Part shown: positions 6,792 to 13,148 of the stretch, piece after piece | Layout: the number at the start of each line of letters is the position of its first letter | Position numbering within the stretch: position 1 is the first letter of the stretch | DNA from: an uncultured Alistipes sp. | Lineage (GTDB): Bacteria > Bacteroidota > Bacteroidia > Bacteroidales > Rikenellaceae | DNA: 13,148 nt | Reading direction: 5' to 3' | NCBI GenBank assembly: GCA_947174575.1 | Contig: CAMWJM010000007.1 | Coordinates: 1 to 13,148 of the forward strand | The notes under the pieces: model-generated | Seen by the model: the letters and a program-made list of their open reading frames with translations, nothing else | Databases searched by the model: none | What the model was told of the DNA's origin: nothing | Position numbers and translations under genes: made by a program

Positions 6792-7511
6792 ATGAAAAAA
6801 TCTCTTTTCACAATTCTTTTCTTGGGACTGGGGCTTGCAGCTACGGCCCAAAATGTCGTGAACGGCACGGTAACCGACAAACAAGGCAACCCGATACCCG
6901 GAGCACGGGTAGCGACGACCCAAGGTACGGAATCGGCCCTGACCGAGTTGGACGGGACATTCCGGCTCGAAACGCAGCGTCCCGCAAAACGGATCGCGGT
7001 GGATTACGTCGGATTGCGATCCAAGCAAGTCCGCACGCGCAACGATGATATGACGATCGTCCTCTCCCCTTCCAACTGGTTTTTCGACCACTATGAAAGC
7101 GAGGTGAATATCGGATACGGCGGCGGTGGAAAAACGGAGACCGACGGCATGACATTCGGCAGAATTTTCGCCGAAACGGTTCAAGGCCTGCGCATCAACA
7201 AATACGCCTATACAGGTATTGGTATCGGATTCCAATATTCCTATGGTTTGGATGTTGCTTTTTTACCGATTTTCGTCGATCTCAAAGGATATTATCCGCT
7301 GAATCAAAAAATCGCTCCCTACATCGCCGTCGATCTCGGCTATGCACTCGGGTTGACCAGAGAGGATAGCGACATGAGCGGTTTTTATACGACTGTCGGT
7401 GCCGGTTGCAATTATCTCAAATGGAATTTCAGTCTGGGATACCAGTATCAATCTTTCATATGGGGTGAAGCCATGAATTCATTCTATGTCAAAGTGGGTA
7501 TGAAGTTTTGA
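6792..7511 (+). CDS. Outer-membrane beta-barrel protein with carboxypeptidase-regulatory-like domain
   Basis: A 239-residue protein with a signal peptide (cleavage likely after ATAQ, residue 20). Residues about 23-95 look like the CarboxypepD_reg-like / CNA-B-type beta-sandwich common at the N-terminus of Bacteroidota outer-membrane proteins (NGTVTDKQGNPIPGARV, then ELDGTFRL and a VDYVGLRSK-like segment). Residues about 100-239 show alternating hydrophobic strands rich in Gly and Tyr and end in a terminal Phe (VKVGMKF), the usual signal for Bam-dependent outer-membrane insertion. The size suggests a small barrel of about eight strands and is far too short for a SusC/TonB receptor. It starts 12 bp after the caspase stop, so it is in the same operon, and a strong terminator follows. 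It could anchor the system at the outer membrane; no substrate can be inferred. Confidence 0.8.
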   Translation: MKKSLFTILFLGLGLAATAQNVVNGTVTDKQGNPIPGARVATTQGTESALTELDGTFRLETQRPAKRIAVDYVGLRSKQVRTRNDDMTIVLSPSNWFFDHYESEVNIGYGGGGKTETDGMTFGRIFAETVQGLRINKYAYTGIGIGFQYSYGLDVAFLPIFVDLKGYYPLNQKIAPYIAVDLGYALGLTREDSDMSGFYTTVGAGCNYLKWNFSLGYQYQSFIWGEAMNSFYVKVGMKF

Positions 7512-7531
7512 GGCCGCATAAGGATTATCAA

Positions 7532-7565
7532 AAAAGAACGGACTTCAGTCGAAGTCCGTTCTTTT
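7532..7565. terminator. Bidirectional terminator between the convergent operons
   Basis: A perfect 15-bp stem, AAAAGAACGGACTTC (7532-7546) with GAAGTCCGTTCTTTT (7551-7565), and a 4-nt loop AGTC. The stem ends in A-tract and T-tract, so it reads as a hairpin followed by U residues on both strands. It lies 20 bp after the barrel gene stop and 29 bp after the stop of the minus-strand gene at 7595, serving both operons. Confidence 0.93.
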
Positions 7566-7594
7566 CATATATCGTAAGCCCGAATGCCACAAGC

Positions 7595-8464
7595 CTACTT
7601 TCTGACGGTGATCGTCGTTTTCCGGACCACCATCCCTTTGTCCCGCATCCGGCTGCGGGTCAGCCACTGCTGAAAGCCGGCAAAATCCAGCTGCCGCGGC
7701 GCCCCGTCGTTGACCTGCGCATCGTTCGCCTTGACGAACGCATTCGTCGAAAAAACGACGTAAATATCGTTTTGCTCGACCGCCTGCCGGCAGGTCAGCG
7801 TATATTCGTCGACCGCCTGTTTGGGGACATCCCCCGGATGCTCCGAAGAGAAAAACACATAGTCCCGATCATTCCGAACCCCGACCTGCCCCGTGGCATT
7901 GGACATATAGGGAAGCAAGCAATAGGCCTGCTGCTCGTCGTCGACCAAGTAGACGACCAAATAGCCGTCGGCCGGAGTACGGAAATAAAGAAACATATCA
8001 TCGCCGTCCCGGAAATTCGAGTCCTCGTTACGGAGATCCGTGCCATTCTTAAGAATCCGGGCCTCGATATCGATCGACGAGGCGACGATCTCGCGGGCCC
8101 GCCCCGCGACCGACGCACGGATAGCCAGCATTCCCCGCTCGTGGATAATTTCCACGACCGGTTCGCGCGTGTCCTCGATCCATTCGCCTTTCACTTCGCT
8201 GCCGCCGGACGACAAGAATGACAGGTCCGACCGCCCGTCGGTATTTTCGACATGCGTGCTGTTGACTTGGGAAACGATCGTTCCGAATGCAGTCGCAAGG
8301 GCCTGAAGCCGGGCACGCTCGATTGCCGTGCGTCTGGCTATTTCGAGCGTAGCATCCTCCGGAACATGATAGAGATATTCCCCGCTGATGGTCTGCACCT
8401 TCTGGGCATACGACCAATGCGGGGAATAAATCAGCATACATACCAACAAGATATGCCGCATCAT
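7595..8464 (-). CDS. Secreted DUF4384-domain protein
   Basis: A 289-residue protein with a signal peptide (cleavage likely after WSYA, residue 20). Residues about 25-135 resemble the LPP20/FlgT-N type of alpha-beta domain (SGEYLYHVPEDATLEIARR, then an Ala-rich helix AIERARLQALATAFG). Residues about 150-245 match the DUF4384 pattern: a domain opening with FRDGDDMFLYFRTPADGYLVVYLVD, then YCLLPY and ending with DIYVVFSTNAF. From memory of the family, DUF4384 domains often occur beside or fused to caspase-like peptidases and kinases, which fits the neighbourhood. It lies 11 bp after the LPP20-like gene and is co-transcribed with it. Two adjacent ATGs (8464 and 8461) could start it; the choice does not affect the signal peptide. 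Its molecular activity is unknown. Confidence 0.8.
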   Translation of the reverse strand: MMRHILLVCMLIYSPHWSYAQKVQTISGEYLYHVPEDATLEIARRTAIERARLQALATAFGTIVSQVNSTHVENTDGRSDLSFLSSGGSEVKGEWIEDTREPVVEIIHERGMLAIRASVAGRAREIVASSIDIEARILKNGTDLRNEDSNFRDGDDMFLYFRTPADGYLVVYLVDDEQQAYCLLPYMSNATGQVGVRNDRDYVFFSSEHPGDVPKQAVDEYTLTCRQAVEQNDIYVVFSTNAFVKANDAQVNDGAPRQLDFAGFQQWLTRSRMRDKGMVVRKTTITVRK

Positions 8465-8475
8465 ATGTTTTCGGT

Positions 8476-9147
8476 TTAGAAGCCCAACGCCTTATCGAGC
8501 TGTTCATGCAGGTCGTCGCCTTTCTGTTCCAGCTGTTGATGTACGATCTCTTTGGCAGCATTCATAGCCATCGCCGAATTGTAAGCAATGACCACACGCA
8601 CTTCCTTGTTCTTGTTCTTCAAAACCCGGTAACACTCCACGACAGGAATCACGCGACCGATCTTTTGCGAAATGAGATTCTTGCTGGCCATGACCGTTCG
8701 AGTAATCGAAACAGCCTGCTCAGCGGACAGCTGTTCATTGGCTACCGTCTGATCGACCAATGCCGTGATCTCAGTTTGAATTTGACCGGCCAGATTCTGC
8801 TTGGCCAACTCCAGCGCCTGCATCTTTGCGGCATCGTAATTGGCACCCGGAGACATGGCCTCGCCCATCAAATACTTGGGAAAAGCATTCTCGTCGTATT
8901 CATACTGCATATTGTAAGCCCTGTCGAATTGTTTTTCGAGCGGCAAATTTCCCGGAGCGACAATCCAACCCTCCCGAATCGCGTCTTTTGCAGCTTTTCG
9001 AGCGGCCTTGCCGGCCTTGGCATTAAGCTCGCTTTTAGAGAGTTTCGCGATCTCTTTCCGTTCCTTGACGATGTCTTTGGCGTCTTGGCACCAAGCATTC
9101 GCCGAAATCGACAGCAGCATTGCTGCGAGAATCGAAATTTTTTTCAT
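8476..9147 (-). CDS. Secreted LPP20-like protein
   Basis: A 223-residue protein starting MKKISILAAMLLS, a signal peptide with likely cleavage after SANA (residue 18). The nearby cysteine at residue 20 is preceded by Trp, so no proper lipobox is present and it is probably not a lipoprotein. Residues about 28-60 are a charged, Lys/Ala-rich helix. The segment around 104-190 (AAKMQALELAKQNLAGQI, then ISQKIGRVIPVVECYRVL and a VRVVIAY strand) has the pattern of the LPP20 / FlgP-like family. The start at 9147 is chosen because it begins the signal peptide; an in-frame ATG at 9189 falls in the leader hairpin. It is the first gene of the minus-strand unit, preceded by the shared leader. LPP20 proteins occur in envelope assemblies; its role here is unknown. 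Confidence 0.75.
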   Translation of the reverse strand: MKKISILAAMLLSISANAWCQDAKDIVKERKEIAKLSKSELNAKAGKAARKAAKDAIREGWIVAPGNLPLEKQFDRAYNMQYEYDENAFPKYLMGEAMSPGANYDAAKMQALELAKQNLAGQIQTEITALVDQTVANEQLSAEQAVSITRTVMASKNLISQKIGRVIPVVECYRVLKNKNKEVRVVIAYNSAMAMNAAKEIVHQQLEQKGDDLHEQLDKALGF

Positions 9148-9188
9148 GGCAAACTGTTTGTAATAAACAAAAAAACGATTTACCCACA

Positions 9189-9420
9189 CGGCTCCGAATG
9201 GGGAAATAAAATACCAGAAAAGTGTGGAGCCGATTTAGTTTTTCTCCAAGAAGAATTGCGGCGAATCGTCGATATACAATCGTACTACCCGTTTCCGCGC
9301 GGAAACTCCTGCGGACCGAAAGACGAGTGTGCATCCGTTCCTTGTTTACTGAAAACTGCCACATTTTCGCTCAAGGACAAAAGCTAACCACTTTCGTCGA
9401 AAATATCATACCGTCGACAC
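9189..9420 (-). ncRNA. Candidate structured 5' leader RNA, right copy
   Basis: Leader of the minus-strand operon, homologous to 1886-2139. Read on the minus strand: a 5' hairpin TACCG/CGGTA (9420-9424 with 9409-9413) overlapping GTCGACGG (9411-9418); the 60-nt block (9402 to 9343); a copy-specific perfect palindrome GTTTCCGCGCGGAAAC (9291-9306); ACGGGTAG (9292 to 9285); AAACTAAATC (9241 to 9232); and a hairpin CGGCTCC (9232 to 9226) with GGAGCCG (9195 to 9189) around a 30-nt loop that begins ACACTTT and contains CCCCAT. Compared with the left copy, two stem pairs change from A-T to G-C on both sides, keeping the pairing. The start codon follows 41 nt later. The structure is inferred by eye. 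Confidence 0.55.
9343..9402 (-). repeat. Inverted repeat flanking the accessory module, right copy
   Basis: This is the reverse complement of 1916-1975 with 58 of 60 identical bases, and 9343-9387 is a perfect 45-bp match. It lies inside the leader of the minus-strand operon. The match cannot be chance at this length. It implies duplication, conserved regulatory function, or recombination between the two ends of the module. Confidence 0.95.
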
Positions 9421-9427
9421 GGTAATG

Positions 9428-9435
9428 CAAAGATA
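9428..9435 (-). promoter_or_regulatory. Promoter -7 element of the LPP20-DUF4384 operon
   Basis: The minus strand reads TATCTTTG at 9435 to 9428, a perfect Bacteroidota -7 element. No TTTG lies at the usual 19-21 bp upstream, so the -33 element is weak or absent and the promoter may depend on an activator. Transcription would start near 9420-9423, giving a leader of about 275 nt before the ATG at 9147. Confidence 0.6.
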
Positions 9436-9592
9436 GAAATTATTTGATAATAAAACCTTAATCTCCCGCTCTTTTTTGTGGTTTGCGATAGAATCCCGAC
9501 GATTTCTGAATATTGCAAACACCGATCTGCATTCTCGAAAGGTGGCCGCTGTGCAGAACAGCCTTACTCCGGGCGTATGAACGAATAAAAAA
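9436..9592. other. Intergenic spacer between the accessory module and the ribosomal operon
   Basis: This stretch lies between the module promoter and the ribosomal-operon terminator. I see no gene with recognisable features; a 72-codon minus-strand frame over 9406-9624 crosses the terminator and looks spurious. No attachment site, integrase remnant or direct repeat with the tRNA-Leu 3' end is visible. Confidence 0.5.
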
Positions 9593-9621
9593 CCGGACAG
9601 CGCTTTACGAGCACTGTCCGG
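9593..9621 (-). terminator. Rho-independent terminator of the alpha ribosomal operon
   Basis: The stem CCGGACAG (9593-9600) with CTGTCCGG (9614-9621), plus an inner GCT/AGC helix after one mismatch, is followed on the minus strand by TTTTTTATT. It lies about 40 bp beyond the rplQ stop and is oriented to end the infA-rplQ transcript. Confidence 0.9.
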
Positions 9622-9662
9622 CAAATAAACGGAAGCTGCGGCTGTGCCGCCGGATCCGGGAA

Positions 9663-10277
9663 TTACATCTTCTTACCCACGTTGGTCTTCTTGGCGACCT
9701 TGGGAGCCGACGCCTTGGCGGCAGCGGCCTTCGGGGCTTTGGGAGCGGCGGGCTTCTTCGGAGCAGCAGCCTTTTGGGGTGCTGCAGCCTTGGTTTCGCC
9801 ACCCTCTACGACCGTAGCATCTTCTACGGCATCCGTCGACTTCTTGGCGCCACGCGAACGACGCGTCTTGGGCTTGGCCTCCGCAGCGGCTGCAGGAGCA
9901 ACGCCCAGCGTGTAAGCCTCGTTGAAGTCCACGAACTCGATGATGCACATGTCGGCGCCATCGCCCAACCGGAAACCGGTCTTCAGGATACGGGTGTAAC
10001 CGCCGGGACGCGAAGCGATTTTGGGCGCGATGGTGCGGAACAGTTCCGTGACGGCCTCCTTCTGCTTGAGGTACGAGAAAACGACACGGCGCGAATGAGT
10101 CGTGTCCTCCTTCGACTTGGTTACCAGCGGCTCGACGAACATACGCACAGCCTTGGCTTTGGCAACGGTGGTCTCGATGCGCTTATGCAGGATAAGCGAC
10201 GACGCCATGTTCGAGAGCATCGCTTTGCGGTGTCCCGCCTGACGGCCGAGGTGGTTGAAATTCTTATTGTGTCTCAT
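9663..10277 (-). CDS. rplQ: 50S ribosomal protein L17
   Basis: L17 sits near the polypeptide exit tunnel of the large subunit. Residues 1 to about 124 are the conserved core: [20 protein letters not shown] at the start, then [18 protein letters not shown] and a C-terminal [10 protein letters not shown] strand. The remaining 80 or so residues (127-204) are a low-complexity tail rich in Ala, Lys and Pro, so the protein is much longer than the roughly 120-130 residues of many bacterial L17 proteins; such tails are common in Bacteroidota. It starts 3 bp after the rpoA stop and is the last gene of the operon before the terminator. Confidence 0.96.
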   Translation of the reverse strand: MRHNKNFNHLGRQAGHRKAMLSNMASSLILHKRIETTVAKAKAVRMFVEPLVTKSKEDTTHSRRVVFSYLKQKEAVTELFRTIAPKIASRPGGYTRILKTGFRLGDGADMCIIEFVDFNEAYTLGVAPAAAAEAKPKTRRSRGAKKSTDAVEDATVVEGGETKAAAPQKAAAPKKPAAPKAPKAAAAKASAPKVAKKTNVGKKM

Positions 10278-10280
10278 AAG

Positions 10281-11273
10281 TTAATCTTTGTCAAGTTTGT
10301 AGATAGATACGTCCATGCCGAACTTCAGGTTCAGGGAAGCCAGCAGCTCGTCCAGCTCCGTGAGCGACTTCTTGCCGAAGTTGCGGAACTTCAGCAGGTC
10401 GTTGCGGTTGAGCTTCACCAGATCGCCCACCGTATCCACGTCGGCAGCCTTCAGACAGTTCAGAGCGCGCACGCTCAAATCCTGGTCGGAGAGCTTGGTC
10501 TTCAGCAACTGACGCATGTGGAGCACGTCTTCGTCGAACTCCTCGGCACCGTTGTTGTCCTCCATGTTCACGGTGATCTTCTCGTCGGAGAAGAGCATGA
10601 AGTGCTGGATGAGGATCTTGGCGGCCTCTTTCAGAGCCTCCTTGGGATGGATCGATCCGTCGGTCGTAATCTCCAGATTCAACTTTTCGTAGTCGGTCTT
10701 CTGCTCGACGCGGTAGTTCTCGATAGCGTACTTCACGTTTTTGATGGGCGTGAAGATCGAGTCGATCGGCAGGGTGCCGATCTCGCTCTCGGCAGGGGCG
10801 TTCTCCTCGGCGGGCACGTAACCGCGACCCTTGCCGATGGTGAGCGTCATCTGCATCTTCGTACCGGGAGCCAGGTGGCAGATCACCAGATCGGGATTCA
10901 GCACCTTGAAGAACGAGAGATAATTCGAAATATATCCGGCAGTCAGCTCCGTCACACCCGCAACGTTAATGGAGACCTTCTCGGCATCCTGATTGTCGAC
11001 TGTGCGAATAAAACGAACCTGCTTGAGCTTGAGGATGATGTTCAACATATCCTCCATCACTCCGGGGATAGCGGCAAACTCGTGATCGACACCGGCTACC
11101 TTGACAGTCGTGATCGCATAGCCCTCCAGCGAGGAGAGCAGAATACGACGCAAAGCATTACCGACAGTCATCCCGAAACCAGGCTCCAGCGGACGGAACT
11201 CGAACTTTCCGAACGACGAAGTGGATTCGAGCATAATAACCTTCTCAGGTTTCTGGAATGCTAATATTGCCAT
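10281..11273 (-). CDS. rpoA: DNA-directed RNA polymerase subunit alpha
   Basis: The alpha subunit dimerises to start assembly of RNA polymerase and binds upstream promoter DNA and activators. The 330-residue length is standard. The N-terminal assembly domain (about 1-235) has [20 protein letters not shown] and [14 protein letters not shown]. After a linker, the C-terminal domain (about 255-330) has [20 protein letters not shown] and the helix-hairpin-helix [12 protein letters not shown]. It sits between rpsD and rplQ, the usual bacterial order. Confidence 0.98.
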   Translation of the reverse strand: MAILAFQKPEKVIMLESTSSFGKFEFRPLEPGFGMTVGNALRRILLSSLEGYAITTVKVAGVDHEFAAIPGVMEDMLNIILKLKQVRFIRTVDNQDAEKVSINVAGVTELTAGYISNYLSFFKVLNPDLVICHLAPGTKMQMTLTIGKGRGYVPAEENAPAESEIGTLPIDSIFTPIKNVKYAIENYRVEQKTDYEKLNLEITTDGSIHPKEALKEAAKILIQHFMLFSDEKITVNMEDNNGAEEFDEDVLHMRQLLKTKLSDQDLSVRALNCLKAADVDTVGDLVKLNRNDLLKFRNFGKKSLTELDELLASLNLKFGMDVSIYKLDKD

Positions 11274-11298
11274 AACAATGAAAGTGAATTTTTGATTA

Positions 11299-11907
11299 CT
11301 ACTTCGAGTACAACTCGACGATGAGCTGCTCCTTGATGTTCTCCGGAATCTCCTCGCGCTCGGGCTTCTGGAGGAACTTGCCGCTCATCGAAGCGTTGTC
11401 CCACGCCAGCCATGCGTAACGGCTGCGGGCCGCGCCGGCCAACGAAGCGGCGATCACTTCCAGGCTCTTCGACTTCTCGCGCACCGACACCACGTCGCCC
11501 ACGCGCAGCGAATAGGAAGGAATGTTCACCACGTTGCCGTTGACGCAGATGTGGCGGTGCGACACCAGCTGACGGGCTGCGGCGCGCGTCGGGGCGATAC
11601 CCAGACGATACACCACGTTGTCCAGGCGGCATTCGAGCAGCTTCAGCAGGTTTTCGCCCGTGATGCCGCCCATGCGGGCAGCCTGCTCGTAGGTACGCGA
11701 GAACTGCTTCTCCAGCAGACCGTACGTATACTTGGCTTTCTGCTTCTCGTTGAGCTGGGTGCCGTACTCCGACACCTTCTTACGCTTGCGCGCCAGACCG
11801 TGCTGTCCGGGAGGGAAGTTGCGCTTTTCGAGCACCTTGTCCGCACCGTAAATGGCTTCGCCGAATTTTCTGGCGATCTTCGATTTTGGTCCTATGTATT
11901 TTCCCAT
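11299..11907 (-). CDS. rpsD: 30S ribosomal protein S4
   Basis: S4 binds 16S rRNA early in 30S assembly. The 202-residue product starts [20 protein letters not shown]. It lacks the N-terminal zinc-binding cysteine cluster, so it is the zinc-free form. [19 protein letters not shown] is the conserved N-terminal segment, and residues about 92-155 form the S4 RNA-binding domain ([28 protein letters not shown]). It lies 47 bp after rpsK and 25 bp before rpoA. S4 is an autoregulator of this operon in E. coli; I cannot tell whether that applies here. Confidence 0.98.
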   Translation of the reverse strand: MGKYIGPKSKIARKFGEAIYGADKVLEKRNFPPGQHGLARKRKKVSEYGTQLNEKQKAKYTYGLLEKQFSRTYEQAARMGGITGENLLKLLECRLDNVVYRLGIAPTRAAARQLVSHRHICVNGNVVNIPSYSLRVGDVVSVREKSKSLEVIAASLAGAARSRYAWLAWDNASMSGKFLQKPEREEIPENIKEQLIVELYSK

Positions 11908-11954
11908 TGTCTTAACGTAATTAAAAAAACTTCGATAATCTCCTCATCCGCAGC

Positions 11955-12344
11955 TTATACGCGACGACGGTTGGGAGCGCGGCAACCGTTGTGCGGCAGC
12001 GGCGTGACGTCGATGATCTCCATCACCTCGATGCCGGCGCCGTGGATCGTACGCACGGCCGATTCGCGACCTGCGCCCGGGCCTTTGACGTACACCTTCA
12101 CCTTGCGCAGACCCATGTCGTAAGCGACCTTGGCGCAATCGGCGGCCGAAGTCTGTGCGGCATAGGGAGTATTCTTCTTCGAACCACGGAAACCCATCTT
12201 ACCGGCCGACGACCAGCTGATCACATCGCCGTTCTCGTTGGTGATGGTGATGATTACGTTGTTGAAAGTCGAATGGACATAGGCATTGCCCATGGCACCC
12301 ACCTTAACAACCTTTTTCTTGACTGTTCCAGTTTTCTTTGCCAT
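11955..12344 (-). CDS. rpsK: 30S ribosomal protein S11
   Basis: S11 lies in the 30S platform near the mRNA exit region. The 129-residue length is standard. Typical segments are [37 protein letters not shown] and the conserved C-terminal [10 protein letters not shown]. It starts 13 bp after the rpsM stop. Confidence 0.98.
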   Translation of the reverse strand: MAKKTGTVKKKVVKVGAMGNAYVHSTFNNVIITITNENGDVISWSSAGKMGFRGSKKNTPYAAQTSAADCAKVAYDMGLRKVKVYVKGPGAGRESAVRTIHGAGIEVMEIIDVTPLPHNGCRAPNRRRV

Positions 12345-12357
12345 AATTCTCTAAAGA

Positions 12358-12738
12358 TTACTTTGTTGCCTTTTTCTTGTTTGCCACGGTCTTCTTGCGG
12401 CCCTTGCGGGTGCGGGCGTTGTTCTTGGTCGACTGGCCGCGAACCGGCAGGCCCAGACGATGACGGATGCCGCGGTAGCAACCGATGTCCATCAGACGCT
12501 TGATGTTGAGCTGCACGGCCGAACGGCATTCGCCCTCGACCTTGATGCCCATCTCGGCGATCGTCGAACGGATGGCGCCCACCTGGTCGTCCGTCCAGTC
12601 CTGTACCTTGACGTCGTAGCCGATACCTGCGCCGTCGAGAATCTTGCGAGCCGTAGAACGACCGATACCGTAGATATAGGTCAGGCCGATCTCGCCTCTC
12701 TTGTTTTTGGGTAAATCTACACCAACTATACGTGCCAT
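12358..12738 (-). CDS. rpsM: 30S ribosomal protein S13
   Basis: S13 is in the 30S head and forms bridges to the large subunit. The 126-residue product starts [19 protein letters not shown]. It has the helix-two-turn-helix segment [12 protein letters not shown], the [16 protein letters not shown] motif and a basic tail ([18 protein letters not shown]) that contacts tRNA in the family. It is placed between rpmJ and rpsK as expected. Confidence 0.98.
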   Translation of the reverse strand: MARIVGVDLPKNKRGEIGLTYIYGIGRSTARKILDGAGIGYDVKVQDWTDDQVGAIRSTIAEMGIKVEGECRSAVQLNIKRLMDIGCYRGIRHRLGLPVRGQSTKNNARTRKGRKKTVANKKKATK

Positions 12739-12776
12739 AAAATTACTTTTTCTACTTTAACTTGATTGTTGAAACA

Positions 12777-12893
12777 CTACCCCTGGCGCATCTTGAACTT
12801 GGGATTCTTCTTGCAGATGACGTAAAGTTTGCCCTTACGCTTCACAATCTTGCAATCCTCGCTGCGCTTCTTGATGGATGCTTTTACCTTCAT
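12777..12893 (-). CDS. rpmJ: 50S ribosomal protein L36
   Basis: A 38-residue protein, [20 protein letters not shown] followed by [18 protein letters not shown], that matches the small basic L36 family over its full length. Of the four zinc ligands of the zinc-binding form, only Cys14 and Cys27 remain; the first Cys and the His are replaced, so it probably does not bind zinc, as in other Bacteroidota L36 proteins I recall. It sits 18 bp after infA and 38 bp before rpsM, the standard position. Confidence 0.96.
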   Translation of the reverse strand: MKVKASIKKRSEDCKIVKRKGKLYVICKKNPKFKMRQG

Positions 12894-12911
12894 AGTTTTA
12901 AAGCGATCTAA

Positions 12912-13130
12912 TTATTTGTACCTGAAAGATATACGTCCTTTCGACAAGTCGTAGGGCGTCATCTCCACTTTTACTTTATCTCCGGGAAGGATTTTGATGT
13001 AGTGCATGCGCATCTTCCCCGAGATGTGGGCCGTCAATACGTGGCCGTTGTCCAGCTCGACGCGGAACATCGCGTTCGACAGGGCCTCGATGATCGTGCC
13101 GTCGCGTTCGATAGCAGCTTGTTTTGCCAT
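12912..13130 (-). CDS. infA: Translation initiation factor IF-1
   Basis: IF-1 binds the 30S A site and helps IF-2 and IF-3 during initiation. The 72-residue single OB-fold protein starts [20 protein letters not shown] and carries the family segments [20 protein letters not shown] and the C-terminal [12 protein letters not shown]. It is the first complete gene of the operon in this window. The 18 bp upstream reach the window edge, so its upstream neighbour cannot be read. Confidence 0.98.
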   Translation of the reverse strand: MAKQAAIERDGTIIEALSNAMFRVELDNGHVLTAHISGKMRMHYIKILPGDKVKVEMTPYDLSKGRISFRYK

Positions 13131-13148
13131 TGAGTCTTAGTTGTTTAA

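Noticed and set aside
9513..11264. A 583-codon plus-strand open frame antisense to rplQ and rpoA
   Set aside because: It lies over two certain ribosomal-operon genes and crosses their terminator; it is a reading-frame artefact.

Overview
The window looks like a chromosomal segment from a member of the Bacteroidota, most likely a Bacteroidales genus such as Alistipes; the genus is a guess. Evidence: promoters follow the Bacteroidota pattern (TTTG, 19-20 bp, TAnnTTTG), strong Shine-Dalgarno sites are absent, LspA and the ribosomal proteins have Bacteroidota-type sequences, and several secreted proteins look typical of the phylum.

Layout. Positions 1-480 are non-coding and carry two tandem minus-strand promoters firing out of the left edge, possibly into an rRNA operon. 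lspA (lipoprotein signal peptidase) follows at 578-1192, then a tRNA-Leu(CAG) with its own promoter and terminator (1334-1499). After an AT-rich gap comes a five-gene accessory module (about 1.85-9.44 kb). The right end is the conserved ribosomal alpha operon on the minus strand: infA, rpmJ, rpsM, rpsK, rpsD, rpoA, rplQ, closed by a terminator at 9593-9621.

The module is two convergent transcription units that meet at one bidirectional terminator (7532-7565). The plus-strand unit encodes a secreted beta-propeller-like protein, a secreted TPR plus caspase-like protease with an intact His/Cys dyad, and a small predicted outer-membrane beta-barrel. The minus-strand unit encodes an LPP20-like secreted protein and a secreted DUF4384-like protein. 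All five products start with signal peptides, so this looks like an envelope system built around a periplasmic or surface caspase-like protease. The propeller and caspase proteins also share a related central region.

The most striking signal is that both units begin with the same long 5' leader (about 250-300 nt). The leaders share a 60-nt block that is 58/60 identical (45 nt perfectly), present as an inverted repeat about 7.4 kb apart. They also share short conserved islands (GTCGACGG, ACGGGTAG, AAACTAA) and a 3' hairpin in which two base pairs differ by compensatory changes. I interpret this as a structured cis-regulatory RNA, or a duplicated regulatory leader, that co-regulates the two operons. 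I do not recognise it as a named RNA family. The repeat arrangement could also allow inversion of the module.
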